Origin: Phyllobacterium phragmitis
Lineage (GTDB): Bacteria > Pseudomonadota > Alphaproteobacteria > Rhizobiales > Rhizobiaceae
Assembly (NCBI RefSeq): GCF_002980495.1
Contig: NZ_PVBR01000004.1
Location: 248,001-312,000 of the forward strand
Reading direction: 5' to 3'
Length of the DNA: 64,000 bases
Below are positions 9,346 to 18,875 of this stretch, piece by piece. The translations under genes were made by a program, and so were the position numbers. A model generated the notes under the pieces. The model made no database searches. It saw nothing but the letters and a program-made list of their open reading frames with translations, and was not told the origin of the DNA. Position 1 is the first letter of the stretch, and the number at the start of each line of letters is the position of its first letter.

Positions 9346-10211
9346 TTGGCGATCTCTTGCTGCGTCGGCAACGGCTTTGCCATATCGGCCAGAATATGCG
9401 CGCGCAATTCCCCCGTCACCTCAGGACGCACGCCGAACCAATGTTCGAAGCCCGGCACCGCCTGATGCAGCAGCATGCCGAGACCGTCGACGGTCTTCAG
9501 ACCGGCATCCCGGGCGAGCTTGAGAAAGGGCGTTTCGAGCGGGGTATAGACGATATCGGTGACGATCGTGCTTGGATCGGCTTTCGACAGGTCGAGCGCA
9601 AGTTCGCTTTTGCCATGGCCTTCCATGCCGAGCGGCGTGGTGTTGACGATGACACCCGATGTCCCGACCAGATCCTGCGCCGCGCTCCAGCCATGCGCCG
9701 AAACGCCCGGACCGAAATGGTCGGCCATCGCCTGAGCACGCGCCAGCGTGCGGTTGACGATATGGATATGGCTGAAACCGCGGCTTTTCAGGGCATGCAC
9801 GATGGCACGGCTGGCGCCGCCGGCGCCAAGCACGAGTGCGGTATCCGCATTGTCCCATCCGCCGGCATATTCATCGAGATTTGCGGCAAAGCCAAAGGCA
9901 TCCGTGTTGCCGCCATAGAGCCGGCCACGCTCGAACCAAAGCGTATTGACCGCGCCGATGGCCTCAGCGGCACCGTCATGAGCCTCGCAAAGAGCGAAGG
10001 CGGTTTCCTTGTGCGGGATGGTGACATTGCCGCCAGCATATCCGTTCTCCTGCAGCGAGGAAACAAACGCCGGAAAGGCTTCGGGCGTGGTTTCGACAGC
10101 CATATAGGATCCTTCCAGACCATCGGTCTTCAGCCAGAAGCCATGGATCAGCGGCGAACGGGAATGCTTTATGGGGAAGCCGGTGACAAATGCCCTGATG
10201 GTTTCAGCCAT
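9342..10211 (-). CDS. aroE: Shikimate dehydrogenase (NADP+)
   Basis: 289 aa, reduces 3-dehydroshikimate in the aromatic amino acid pathway. The start at [20 protein letters not shown] places the substrate-binding SRSP motif near residue 20. NVTIPHKE carries the catalytic Lys, the Rossmann motif GAGGASRA is near 131, and NTTPLGMEG near 190. It overlaps the end of maf by 8 bases. Other shikimate genes (aroK, aroB) are elsewhere in this window at 55-57 kb. Confidence 0.95.
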   Translation of the reverse strand: MAETIRAFVTGFPIKHSRSPLIHGFWLKTDGLEGSYMAVETTPEAFPAFVSSLQENGYAGGNVTIPHKETAFALCEAHDGAAEAIGAVNTLWFERGRLYGGNTDAFGFAANLDEYAGGWDNADTALVLGAGGASRAIVHALKSRGFSHIHIVNRTLARAQAMADHFGPGVSAHGWSAAQDLVGTSGVIVNTTPLGMEGHGKSELALDLSKADPSTIVTDIVYTPLETPFLKLARDAGLKTVDGLGMLLHQAVPGFEHWFGVRPEVTGELRAHILADMAKPLPTQQEIAK

Positions 10212-10803
10212 CGATCGCTCCCAGCTTGCGCAATTCGGCGAGAAGCGGCAGCATCGGCAATCCGACGATGGTGAAATAATCGCCGTCGATCTCTTCGAAG
10301 AGTTGCAGGCCTTCGCCCTCGACCTGGTAAGCACCGACGCTCGAAAGGGCGATATCCCCGACGCTGGCCAGATGGCGGCCGATAAAGGCCGGCTCGAGGG
10401 TGCGCATCGTCATCCGTGCCACGCCGACATGCCGCCAGATCGTTTCTTCGCCGCGCACCAGAACCACCGCGCTGTTGAGATTATGGGTTTTTCCCGACAG
10501 TTTCAGGAGATGCCGGCGCGCGGCTTCCATGTCGGCAGGCTTGTGGAATATCTCGTCATCCAGCGACAATGTCTGGTCGCAGCCGATGACCAGGGCATCG
10601 GGATGATGGCCGCCGACATTGAGGGCCTTTGCCTCGGCCAGGACCAGCGCGATATCTTCCGGCGCGGCGCCGGTGTCGTGCAGTGCCGCTTCAACCGCCC
10701 GTTCGTCGATCTCCGCTGCTTCGGCCAGAAAGGTGATGCCGGCATTTTTCAACAAGGCGGCGCGAAACGGACTTTTCGATGCCAAAATGATCGGTGTGGT
10801 CAT
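10204..10803 (-). CDS. Maf-family nucleoside triphosphate pyrophosphatase
   Basis: 199 aa. Signature [12 protein letters not shown] near residues 7-18, [11 protein letters not shown] in the middle, and [12 protein letters not shown] / DYFTIVGLP towards the end. Family members hydrolyse nucleotides including modified UTP/CTP or dTTP and are linked to septum inhibition and nucleotide-pool cleaning; the exact substrate class is not resolved here. The ATG at 10803 follows a GCAGGA site; an in-frame TTG lies four codons upstream. Confidence 0.92.
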   Translation of the reverse strand: MTTPIILASKSPFRAALLKNAGITFLAEAAEIDERAVEAALHDTGAAPEDIALVLAEAKALNVGGHHPDALVIGCDQTLSLDDEIFHKPADMEAARRHLLKLSGKTHNLNSAVVLVRGEETIWRHVGVARMTMRTLEPAFIGRHLASVGDIALSSVGAYQVEGEGLQLFEEIDGDYFTIVGLPMLPLLAELRKLGAIDG

Positions 10804-10850
10804 GATATCCTGCAATTCCCTCGTGGAAACCGACCAAAATTGCTCTTTGA

Positions 10851-10897
10851 AGCGTCATCTTTTCCGAAAATCGGGTCTTATTTTTCGGGATTACGCT
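10851..10897. repeat. Imperfect inverted repeat upstream of maf
   Basis: AGCGT...CCGAAAA pairs imperfectly with TTTTTCGG...ACGCT. The CCGAAAA / TTTTCGG core resembles a palindromic intergenic element common in rhizobia, and a related hairpin lies before hemE at 12200-12221. Family membership is a judgement from memory. Confidence 0.4.
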
Positions 10898-10901
10898 CTA
10901 G

Positions 10902-11723
10902 TTACCGGCTGCGCGGGCGAAGGGCAAGAATGGCGGCGGCTGTTTCTTCGATCGAACGGCGCGTCACATCGATGATCGGCCAGCCATGGCGGGTACAGAT
11001 ATTGCGTGCATAGGCAAGTTCCTCAGCGATATTGGCGCGGTCGGTATAGTGGTCGACGTCATATCCGGGCGACGATCCCAATATCCTGTTTTGCCGGATT
11101 TGAGAGATACGTTCCGCCGTGGCGACCAATCCGACGATCAACGGCCTTGTTGCGGCGGCCAGCGCCTCGGGAATGGGAATGCCCAGGATAATCGGGATAT
11201 TGGCCGTCTTGACGCCGCGGTTGGCGAGATAGATGCTCGTCGGCGTCTTGGAGGTGCGCGAAATGCCGATGAGGATCACATCGGCTTCGTTCGTGTCGAG
11301 CGGAAGCTGCCCGTCATCATGCTCCATCGTGAAATTCAGCGCATCGATGCGGCGGAAATAATCGGCATTCAATACATGCTGGGCGCTGGCGCGGCGATGC
11401 GCCGGCGCGCCGAGATAGGATTGAAACGTCGTCAGTACCGGTTCGAGTACGGAAACCGAGGGTACACCCATCGCAGCGCAGGATTCATCGATCATAGCGG
11501 CAAGCTTCTGATCGACGATCGTGTAGAGCACGATGCCCGGCTCCGCATCGATATCGTCGAGTACCTTGCGCAGCTGTTTCTCAGTCCGGATCAGCGGATA
11601 GATATGCTCGATCGCCCGTGCATTGGCATATTGGGCGGCTGCCGCACGCCCCGCCGCCAGGAGAGTCTCTCCGGTCGCATCAGAAATCAGATGAAGATGA
11701 AAGTAGGAAAGCGGTCTGGTCAC
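10902..11723 (-). CDS. ppsR: Pyruvate, phosphate dikinase regulatory protein (DUF299 kinase/pyrophosphorylase)
   Basis: 273 aa with a GTG start. DUF299 proteins are bifunctional: an ADP-dependent kinase and Pi-dependent phosphorylase acting on pyruvate phosphate dikinase or PEP synthase. The nucleotide-binding [18 protein letters not shown] segment is near residues 153-170, and the N-terminal [11 protein letters not shown] is typical. The gene flanks the hemE-side gap that carries the chromosomal origin in Caulobacter and rhizobia. Which dikinase it controls cannot be told from the window. Confidence 0.93.
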   Translation of the reverse strand: MTRPLSYFHLHLISDATGETLLAAGRAAAAQYANARAIEHIYPLIRTEKQLRKVLDDIDAEPGIVLYTIVDQKLAAMIDESCAAMGVPSVSVLEPVLTTFQSYLGAPAHRRASAQHVLNADYFRRIDALNFTMEHDDGQLPLDTNEADVILIGISRTSKTPTSIYLANRGVKTANIPIILGIPIPEALAAATRPLIVGLVATAERISQIRQNRILGSSPGYDVDHYTDRANIAEELAYARNICTRHGWPIIDVTRRSIEETAAAILALRPRSR

Positions 11724-12246
11724 AGGTTTTTGTCATCCCTGTTGATGGCTGTGCGTAAATCGCACCTGTCGGAGCACAGGGATGACAGCGATGGGTAAAC
11801 TTGGCAAGTCATCCACAATGGGCAGCCTTGTGTGAAATTACCCGGGAGGCATGTGGAAGAACCCTCTGATTTTGGGTTCTTAGATGCTTATGCGTGATTT
11901 TTCCACAGATTGACACGAGATTTTATGGTTACAAGCTCATGATTTTGCTGACTGAATTCGCTTGTCATTGCTTTTTGAAGCTTGATGGGCAATTTATCCC
12001 GAACGAAGCTGCAATCGCATCTTCCTGTGGGGAAATGGCTGTCATGTGTTAATCCCCTGAACAAACAGACTCTAAGAATTAGAAGAATCCAAAATTCATA
12101 AATTTCTTTTTTGAAAGAGGCTGGGGATACTACAGCGCCTTGCGTTCTTTAGGACGGGCAAAGGACGCTAGAGGTTTTGAATCGGCGCACCGTGCTTTCC
12201 GAAAACCAGAATCGGTTTTCGAGCCCATGCGCCAGCGTAGGACGGG
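11724..12246. other. Probable chromosomal replication origin region (oriC, Cori-type)
   Basis: A 523-bp non-coding gap between the divergent DUF299 gene and hemE, the position of Cori in Caulobacter and of the main chromosomal origin in rhizobia. Degenerate DnaA boxes are visible: TCATCCACA at 11809 and TTTTCCACA at 11899 (one mismatch each to TTATCCACA), and TGTGGAAGA at 11852 and TGTGGGGAA at 12026 (two mismatches). An AT-rich stretch lies at about 12052-12120, with a GANTC methylation site inside it. A 12-bp stem-loop (TGTCATCCCTGT at 11731, ACAGGGATGACA at 11776) sits next to ppsR. Genes diverge on both sides. Function is inferred. Confidence 0.65.
12200..12221. repeat. Hairpin 25 bp before hemE
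   Basis: CGAAAACC and GGTTTTCG form a perfect 8-bp stem around AGAATC. It could be a leader structure of hemE or a short intergenic palindrome; nothing in the sequence decides. Confidence 0.4.
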
Positions 12247-13287
12247 ATGATGGCACGCAAGGTGTTGAGGGTGATCGGTGGCGAGACGGTGTTTCCACCA
12301 CCGATCTGGATGATGCGGCAGGCCGGCCGGTATCTGCCGGAATATCGGGAAGTCAGGCAGCAGGCGGGAAGCTTCCTCGAGCTCTGCTATTCGCCCGACC
12401 TCGCCGTCGAGGTGACTTTGCAGCCCATTCGCCGGTTTGGCTTCGATGCGGCGATCCTGTTCTCCGATATTCTGGTGGTGCCGCACGCGCTCGGCCGCGA
12501 TCTCCGTTTCGAGGAAGGACGTGGCCCTGTCATGACGCCGATCGATGCGGAAGAGATATTCTGGCTGGAAAGCGGGGGCGCCGCAAAACGGCTGGAGCCG
12601 GTCTATGAGACGGTTCGGCTCCTGCGCTCGGCGCTGCCCGATGAAACGACCCTGCTTGGCTTCTGCGGAGCGCCCTGGACCGTTGCGACCTATATGATCG
12701 CTGGTCACGGGACACCGGACCAGGCGCCGGCCCGATTGTTCGCCTATCGTCATCCCGATGCCTTTCAGAAGCTGCTCGATGATCTCGCCGACGTTTCGGC
12801 GGAATATCTGATCGGGCAACTGGATGCCGGCGCGGATGCCGTGCAGATCTTCGATTCCTGGTCCGGGGTTCTCGATGAGATCTGCTTCGAGCGGTTTTGC
12901 GTGAAACCGGTGGCGCGGATCGTCGAAAAAGTACGCGCGGTCCATCCAGAGGCGCTGATCATCGGTTTTCCCAAAGGGGCTGGAGCACTTTACGCGCATT
13001 ATCGCGAGAAGACCGGCGTCGACGTACTCGGGTTGGATTGGTCGGTTCCCCTGTCGTTTGCTGAAAAGCTGCAGCAGCACGGAGCCGTGCAGGGCAATCT
13101 CGATCCATTGCGGGTCGTAGCGGGCGGAGCAGCGCTCGACGAAGGGGTAGACGCGATCCTGGAAACATTGGGAAGCGGACCGCTGATCTTCAATCTTGGG
13201 CATGGCATCACGCCCAATGCACCGATCGAGCATGTCGAGCGCATGGTCGCCCGGGTTCGCGCTCAGGGCGGGGGAGGCGGGGGATGA
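12247..13287 (+). CDS. hemE: Uroporphyrinogen decarboxylase
   Basis: 346 aa haem-pathway enzyme that decarboxylates the four acetate side chains of uroporphyrinogen III. The signature [18 protein letters not shown] is near residues 17-34 and contains the essential Arg; [13 protein letters not shown] is in the middle. The C-terminus is an unusual run of glycines. Two adjacent ATGs could serve as start. It overlaps hemJ by four bases (ATGA). Confidence 0.96.
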   Translation: MMARKVLRVIGGETVFPPPIWMMRQAGRYLPEYREVRQQAGSFLELCYSPDLAVEVTLQPIRRFGFDAAILFSDILVVPHALGRDLRFEEGRGPVMTPIDAEEIFWLESGGAAKRLEPVYETVRLLRSALPDETTLLGFCGAPWTVATYMIAGHGTPDQAPARLFAYRHPDAFQKLLDDLADVSAEYLIGQLDAGADAVQIFDSWSGVLDEICFERFCVKPVARIVEKVRAVHPEALIIGFPKGAGALYAHYREKTGVDVLGLDWSVPLSFAEKLQQHGAVQGNLDPLRVVAGGAALDEGVDAILETLGSGPLIFNLGHGITPNAPIEHVERMVARVRAQGGGGGG

Positions 13288-13829
13288 GCAGCCAGCCGGA
13301 GAAAAACTTTGTTGCCTCAGGCGGAAAGGTGGCACTGCGCGCGGTCGTTGCGATCGCGATCGTCGGTGCCGGGCTGGCGCTGATGTTTCACGTGAATCCC
13401 GCTGTCGCCTATCCCTGGGTCAAGGCCATTCACGTCATTGCCGTCATCTCATGGATGGCGGGCATGCTCTATCTGCCGCGGCTTTTTGTCTATCATTGTG
13501 ACGCGGAACCGGGTTCGGTGCAGTCGGAAACCTTCAAGGTGATGGAGCAGCGGCTTTTGCGGTTCATCATCAATCCCGCCATGGTGGTGACCTGGATCAT
13601 GGGGCTGTGGCTGGCGTGGAAGATCTTCGGTTTTTCCGGCGGCTGGCTGCATGTCAAGCTGGTGGCGGTCATCCTGCTTTCAGCCGTTCACGGCTATTTT
13701 TCCAAGGCGGTCCGGTTATTCGCGGCTGATAAAAACGAGAAATCGGCGCGTCATTGGCGCATGGTCAACGAGATTCCGACCGTTTTGATGGTGATCATCG
13801 TCATCATGGTGATCGTGAAACCGTTTTGA
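13284..13829 (+). CDS. hemJ: Protoporphyrinogen oxidase HemJ
   Basis: 181 aa integral membrane protein of the UPF0093/HemJ family, which oxidises protoporphyrinogen IX in many Gram-negative bacteria. Four to five hydrophobic helices are visible, with the conserved [20 protein letters not shown] segment near 50-69 and [11 protein letters not shown] further on. Translationally coupled to hemE. The coding sequence contains a 14/16 match to the ParB site parS at 13384-13399 (codons for MFHVN). Confidence 0.93.
   Translation: MSSQPEKNFVASGGKVALRAVVAIAIVGAGLALMFHVNPAVAYPWVKAIHVIAVISWMAGMLYLPRLFVYHCDAEPGSVQSETFKVMEQRLLRFIINPAMVVTWIMGLWLAWKIFGFSGGWLHVKLVAVILLSAVHGYFSKAVRLFAADKNEKSARHWRMVNEIPTVLMVIIVIMVIVKPF
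13384..13399. promoter_or_regulatory. parS: Degenerate parS-like site inside hemJ
   Basis: TGTTTCACGTGAATCC matches the consensus TGTTTCACGTGAAACA at 14 of 16 positions, including the full CACGTG core. It may be chance or a weak ParB site; the perfect sites 5-7 kb away make it worth testing. Confidence 0.4.
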
Positions 13830-14006
13830 GTTCAATTTGCCTCTCATGAGCCAAAGTTGGTACTTGCCCTTGGGCTTTTGAGAGGTTATGTGTAAACCCT
13901 CTTCCCTCCGGAAATGCAGACTTGTCGATGCCAGCCGTGAATTTCATGGCCATCCTTCCGAACAACTGCTCTTTTCCCTTCCCAATTTTGAATGAGTTCC
14001 GCACAC

Positions 14007-15272
14007 ATGCAGGAAATGAAACTACAAGAATTAAAGAGTAAAACGCCGGTGGATCTGCTGGCTTTTGCGGAAACGCTGGAAGTCGAAAACGCCAGCGTCA
14101 TGCGCAAGCAGGAACTGATGTTCGCCATCCTGAAGAAGCTTGCTTCCCAGGAAGTCGAGATCATCGGCGAAGGCGTGGTCGAAGTGCTGCAGGATGGTTT
14201 CGGCTTCCTGCGCTCGGCCAATGCCAATTATCTGCCAGGTCCTGACGATATCTATATTTCTCCCTCGCAGATCCGCCGTTTTTCGCTGAAGACCGGCGAT
14301 ACGGTCGAAGGACCCATCCGTGGACCGAAGGAAGGCGAACGTTATTTCGCACTTCTCAAGGTCAATACCATTAATTTCGAAGACCCCGAGAAAATCCGTC
14401 ACAAGATCCATTTCGACAATCTGACGCCGCTCTATCCCGACGAGCGCTTCAAGATGGAACTCGAAAATCCGACGACCAAGGATCTTTCCGCCCGTGTCAT
14501 CGATCTCGTGGCGCCGCTCGGCAAAGGCCAGCGCGGCCTGATCGTCGCTCCGCCGCGTACGGGTAAGACCGTTCTTCTTCAGAATATCGCGCATTCCATC
14601 ACGGCAAATCACCCGGAATGCTATCTGATCGTTCTCCTGATCGACGAGCGTCCCGAAGAAGTCACCGACATGCAGCGTTCGGTAAAGGGCGAGGTTGTGT
14701 CCTCGACCTTCGATGAGCCGGCGTCGCGCCATGTCGCGGTGGCGGAAATGGTGATCGAGAAGGCCAAGCGCCTGGTGGAGCATGGCCGCGACGTGGTCAT
14801 CCTGCTCGATTCGATCACTCGCCTCGGCCGCGCCTACAACACCGTCGTGCCGTCATCGGGCAAGGTCCTGACGGGCGGTGTGGATGCCAATGCGCTGCAG
14901 CGCCCGAAGCGTTTCTTCGGTGCCGCACGTAATATCGAGGAAGGCGGTTCGCTGACGATTATCGCGACCGCGCTGATCGATACCGGCAGCCGCATGGATG
15001 AAGTGATCTTCGAAGAGTTCAAGGGCACCGGCAATTCGGAAATCGTCCTTGACCGCAAGGTTGCGGACAAGCGGATTTTCCCTTCCATGGATATTCTCAA
15101 ATCCGGTACGCGCAAGGAGGACCTCTTGGTGCCGCGCCAGGATCTGCAGAAGATCTTCGTGCTTCGCCGTATCCTTGCGCCGATGGGAACCACCGATGCG
15201 ATCGAGTTCCTGATCGACAAGCTCAAACAGACGAAGAACAACGGCGAGTTCTTCGATTCGATGAATACCTGA
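14007..15272 (+). CDS. rho: Transcription termination factor Rho
   Basis: 421 aa hexameric RNA helicase. N-terminal Rho-N domain ([19 protein letters not shown]), RNA-binding cold-shock-like domain ([16 protein letters not shown]...), then the RecA-type ATPase with Walker A APPRTGKT near residue 180 and the [13 protein letters not shown] region. A start at the Met reading [10 protein letters not shown] is chosen; an ATG five codons earlier (13992) is possible but has no clear ribosome-binding site. A 162-bp leader separates it from hemJ. Confidence 0.96.
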   Translation: MQEMKLQELKSKTPVDLLAFAETLEVENASVMRKQELMFAILKKLASQEVEIIGEGVVEVLQDGFGFLRSANANYLPGPDDIYISPSQIRRFSLKTGDTVEGPIRGPKEGERYFALLKVNTINFEDPEKIRHKIHFDNLTPLYPDERFKMELENPTTKDLSARVIDLVAPLGKGQRGLIVAPPRTGKTVLLQNIAHSITANHPECYLIVLLIDERPEEVTDMQRSVKGEVVSSTFDEPASRHVAVAEMVIEKAKRLVEHGRDVVILLDSITRLGRAYNTVVPSSGKVLTGGVDANALQRPKRFFGAARNIEEGGSLTIIATALIDTGSRMDEVIFEEFKGTGNSEIVLDRKVADKRIFPSMDILKSGTRKEDLLVPRQDLQKIFVLRRILAPMGTTDAIEFLIDKLKQTKNNGEFFDSMNT

Positions 15273-15305
15273 CAAGAGTGAAGCGCTGCGCTTTGGCCGG
15301 AGCTG

Positions 15306-17321
15306 CTAAAGTCTTTCGGTCAGAAGCGCACGCAATTCTTCCGCGGTTTCGACAGGCGGCAGACAGACAAGCCCGCGGCAGAGATAGGCCGCGGGCTTTT
15401 TCGTATCGGGGATGAGGCCCTGCGGCAGCGTCACAGCTGCCGGATCGTTGCCGATCGGGATCAGCAAATCGGTGCGGCGCGGATCCGGAATTCGATTCGC
15501 CTCCGCAACGAGCGGGTAATCGCCATCGGGTGCGACGATCACCAGTTTCCACGGATCAATGGCGAGGCTGGCGGCATTGAGAATACCCGCCTGTCCGTAA
15601 TGCAGGTTTTTGATGCGGCCCAGCGCATGCTCGGCCACAGCGACTGCACGCTCCCGGAGATACTCTTCGCCGGTTGCAGTTGCCAGCCGGATCAGCGCTT
15701 CGATGATCTGGCTCGTCGCGCTGGGAATGGCTTCGTCCTGATCGCCGCGAATCCGCAGAATGACATCATCCGTATCACTGGCCGAGAGATTATAGCCGCC
15801 ATCATCCGCGATATGCCAACGGTCGAGTTGGGCAAGGAAATGCATGGCATCATCGATATAGGCTTTGTCATAGTCGACCTGATAGAGCGACAGCGCGGCG
15901 TTGATCATCGCTGCATAATCGGTCGAAAGGGCGGGATAGAGCCTGGATTCGCCCATCACGGAGTGTGGAAGCCGACCCTCGCGCATCGATTCGGATATGG
16001 AACGATAGGCTTTTCGAGCGATATCGGCCCAGTCCGGCCGATCGAGAACACCGGCGGCCTCCGCCAGCGCCCTGATCAGAAGTCCGTTCCAGTCGGTCAG
16101 CGCCTTGTCGTCGCGCCCGGGCCGTATCCGCTTTTCACGCTCTGCAAGAAGCTTCTGCCTGTCGGTTTCCAGGGCGCGTTCCTCATCGAGATTATCCGAC
16201 GCGCGCGACTTCAGCCGGTTGAGGATCGTCTTTCCTTCCCAGTTTCCCCGAGGGGTGACATCATATTGCGCATTGAAGGACTGGGCATCGGGCAGGATGG
16301 CGCTGATCTGATCGGCCGACCAGACATAGAATTTGCCTTCCTCTCCCTCGCTGTCCGCATCGAGACTGGAAGCAAAGGTATCGTTCGGCAGACGCATTTC
16401 CCGGATGAGCCAGGCCACCGTATCTTCGATTCGGCGGCGAAACAATGGATTGTCCGTCTGTGCATGGGCCCATGAGGCATGGCGGATCATCTGCGCATTG
16501 TCATAGAGCATCTTTTCGAAATGCGGCGCCAGCCAACGCTCATCGACGCTGTAGCGGGCCAGGCCGCCGCCGAGATGATCATAGATGCCGCCCTGCAGCA
16601 TGATTTCCAGACTGAGGATGAATGCGTCCCTATGGGCCGTGTTACCATTGCGCAGCCATGACAGCCACAGCGCGTCCATGAAAGGTGCATTGGGGAATTT
16701 CGGTGCACCGCGCAAGCCGCCATTGTGCAAATCCATCATCGAATAGACCTGGTCGACGAACCGATCGGACACCGCCTTGTCCAGGAGGGATGCAGAGGCA
16801 GTGCCGGCGAGACGAGTGGCGATGTGTGCCGACAGCGCCGCGACATTATGGTTAATACTTTCCTTATCCTGCTCCCAGACGCGGCGGATCGAATGAAGGA
16901 CGTCGATGAAACCGGGACGCCCGTAGCGCGCCTGTTTGGGAAAGTAGGTGCCGCCCCAGAAGGGCTGGCCCTCCGGCGTCAAAAACATGGTCAAGGGCCA
17001 GCCGCCTTGTTCGCCCATGGCGGTCAGCGCCGCCATATAGATCTGGTCGATATCGGGTCTTTCCTCGCGATCGACTTTCACATTGACGAAGAGGCGGTTC
17101 ATGATTTCGGCCACTTCGTCATCCTCGAAGCACTCATGCGCCATGACATGGCACCAATGGCAGGCGGCGTAGCCGACGGAGAGGAGAACCGGCCTGTCGG
17201 TCCGCTTTGCCTCATCGAGCGCCTGTTTTCCCCAGGGCTGCCAATGGACCGGATTGTCGGCGTGCTGGCGCAGATAGGCGCTGGATTGCTCGCCAAGGCG
17301 GTTTTCAGCAAGAAGAGTCAT
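15306..17321 (-). CDS. YyaL-type protein: thioredoxin-like domain plus six-hairpin glycosidase-like domain
   Basis: 671 aa, the usual length of the spermatogenesis-associated protein 20 / YyaL family. A thioredoxin-like N-terminal domain has the YAACHWCHVM motif at about residues 53-62; the rest is an alpha/alpha-toroid region of N-acylglucosamine 2-epimerase or cellobiose-epimerase type. The biochemical function is not established. The Met at 17321 follows GGAAGGAAAGG and matches the MTLLAENRLGEQSSAYLRQH start of homologues; the frame is open further upstream. It lies antisense between rho and mnmE. Confidence 0.88.
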   Translation of the reverse strand: MTLLAENRLGEQSSAYLRQHADNPVHWQPWGKQALDEAKRTDRPVLLSVGYAACHWCHVMAHECFEDDEVAEIMNRLFVNVKVDREERPDIDQIYMAALTAMGEQGGWPLTMFLTPEGQPFWGGTYFPKQARYGRPGFIDVLHSIRRVWEQDKESINHNVAALSAHIATRLAGTASASLLDKAVSDRFVDQVYSMMDLHNGGLRGAPKFPNAPFMDALWLSWLRNGNTAHRDAFILSLEIMLQGGIYDHLGGGLARYSVDERWLAPHFEKMLYDNAQMIRHASWAHAQTDNPLFRRRIEDTVAWLIREMRLPNDTFASSLDADSEGEEGKFYVWSADQISAILPDAQSFNAQYDVTPRGNWEGKTILNRLKSRASDNLDEERALETDRQKLLAEREKRIRPGRDDKALTDWNGLLIRALAEAAGVLDRPDWADIARKAYRSISESMREGRLPHSVMGESRLYPALSTDYAAMINAALSLYQVDYDKAYIDDAMHFLAQLDRWHIADDGGYNLSASDTDDVILRIRGDQDEAIPSATSQIIEALIRLATATGEEYLRERAVAVAEHALGRIKNLHYGQAGILNAASLAIDPWKLVIVAPDGDYPLVAEANRIPDPRRTDLLIPIGNDPAAVTLPQGLIPDTKKPAAYLCRGLVCLPPVETAEELRALLTERL

Positions 17322-17401
17322 CGGTAACAACCTTTCCTTCCCCGGCGTGAGGGAGTAATCACACCCATACAATCTGGCCCATGCTCTGGCCATAGTCTGG
17401 A

Positions 17402-18742
17402 ATGATAATGATGAAACCGCAAATGGGGTTCCCCGATACGATTTTTGCCTTGTCGAGCGGGCGACTGCCTTCCGGCGTGGCCGTTATCCGTATATCCGGC
17501 GCCCAAGTTCGATTCGTAGTCGAAACGATATCGGGTGAAACGCCGGAACCGAGGAAGGCCGTCTATCGCCAGTTCCGGTCCCCTGCGGGCGAGGTTCTGG
17601 ATCGCGGATTACTCTTGTTCTTTCCTGGGCCACATAGCTTTACAGGTGAGGACTGCGCCGAATTCCATCTGCACGGCGGCGTCGCTGTCGTTGACAGGTT
17701 CCTGCGTGAACTCTCGAGCTTTGAAAGCTGCCGAATGGCCGAGCCCGGTGAGTTCACGCGCAGGGCGTTCGCCAATGGCAAGATGGATCTGACGGTGGCG
17801 GAGGGCTTGGCGGACCTCGTTTCTGCGGAGACGGAAGGTCAGAGGCGACTGGCTTTGCAGGTTGCATCAGGCGCGCAACGGAACCTCTATATGGATTGGC
17901 GCCGCGAGTTGATCCAGGCGCGGGCGTTGATCGAGGCGGAACTGGATTTTGCCGATGAATCCGATGTCCCGGGGTCGGTTTCGGCAAAGGTCTGGCAGGC
18001 CATGCGTTTCCTTTCCGAGCAGATCGGCCGGCACCTGGTAGATGGCGAAAGGGCGGCGGTTTTCCGGGACGGTTTTCATGTCGCCATCATCGGCGCGCCG
18101 AATGCCGGAAAATCCAGCCTGTTGAACATGCTTGCCGGGCGGGATGTGGCGATCATATCGGAGGAAGCGGGCACGACGCGTGACCTGATCGAAGTCAAAC
18201 TGGACCTCGGCGGCATTCCCGTCTTTCTCACCGATACGGCCGGATTGCGGGAGGCGGATGGTCATGTCGAGCGGATCGGCATCGAACGCGCCCGTGCCCG
18301 CGCGGCGTCGGCCGATCTGGTGCTGTTGCTGGAAGATATGAGCCGACCCGAATCTGTCGACCTGCCGGATTTTGAAGGAGCGATGTGGCGGGTGGGCAAT
18401 AAGAAGGATCTTGCCGACCCGGGAAACGGAGAACGATGGACATATCAGATTTCCGCGCGTTCCGGCGAAGGTGTGGATGATCTGATCGAGGCAATCACCC
18501 GGTCGGCCGTGGAGAAGGCGGGCAGCATCGGTGATGTTGTTCCGACGCGACACCGGCATATGGATTTGCTCAAGGCCACCCGACAGGAAATCAACGAGGC
18601 TATAGAGCGAGAGGATTTTCCACTGGAGCTGCGGGCGGAGAATCTGCGCCGGGCGTCACAGTTTCTCGGGCGCATCACCGGCGATGTCGATGTCGAGGAT
18701 ATTCTGGATGTAATCTTCTCGCAGTTCTGCATCGGCAAATGA
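17402..18742 (+). CDS. mnmE: tRNA uridine-5-carboxymethylaminomethyl modification GTPase MnmE
   Basis: 446 aa. With MnmG it installs the cmnm5 group on wobble uridine 34 of tRNAs. N-terminal formyl-THF-binding domain (DTIFALSSGRLPSGVAVIRISG), helical domain, an inserted G domain with Walker A GAPNAGKSS near residue 236 and DTAG near 279, and the C-terminal FCIGK motif whose Cys is needed for modification. The G1 motif has Ala where many homologues have Arg or Lys (G-A-P-N). Immediately followed by two parS sites and mnmG. Confidence 0.95.
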   Translation: MIMMKPQMGFPDTIFALSSGRLPSGVAVIRISGAQVRFVVETISGETPEPRKAVYRQFRSPAGEVLDRGLLLFFPGPHSFTGEDCAEFHLHGGVAVVDRFLRELSSFESCRMAEPGEFTRRAFANGKMDLTVAEGLADLVSAETEGQRRLALQVASGAQRNLYMDWRRELIQARALIEAELDFADESDVPGSVSAKVWQAMRFLSEQIGRHLVDGERAAVFRDGFHVAIIGAPNAGKSSLLNMLAGRDVAIISEEAGTTRDLIEVKLDLGGIPVFLTDTAGLREADGHVERIGIERARARAASADLVLLLEDMSRPESVDLPDFEGAMWRVGNKKDLADPGNGERWTYQISARSGEGVDDLIEAITRSAVEKAGSIGDVVPTRHRHMDLLKATRQEINEAIEREDFPLELRAENLRRASQFLGRITGDVDVEDILDVIFSQFCIGK

Positions 18743-18755
18743 TTCACGTGAAACA
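18740..18755. promoter_or_regulatory. parS: parS site (one mismatch) overlapping the mnmE stop
   Basis: TGATTCACGTGAAACA differs from TGTTTCACGTGAAACA at one position. It begins inside the mnmE stop codon region and lies 30 bp from a perfect copy, so it probably binds the ParB encoded 3.6 kb downstream. Confidence 0.85.
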
Positions 18756-18785
18756 TTCCGCTTGACGGCTTGTTGGCGCATGGAA

Positions 18786-18801
18786 TGTTTCACGTGAAAC
18801 A
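18786..18801. promoter_or_regulatory. parS: Perfect parS site between mnmE and mnmG
   Basis: TGTTTCACGTGAAACA, the canonical 16-bp palindrome bound by chromosomal ParB to nucleate the partition complex. It is in the 133-bp gap before mnmG, so ParB spreading here could also influence the mnmG-rsmG-parAB transcript. Confidence 0.95.
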
Positions 18802-18875
18802 TCTGTGGAATCTCCAGACTTGACTTGACTCCGTCAAACGCTCATGACCACTGCCTCCAGGAAAGTGAGAATGTG

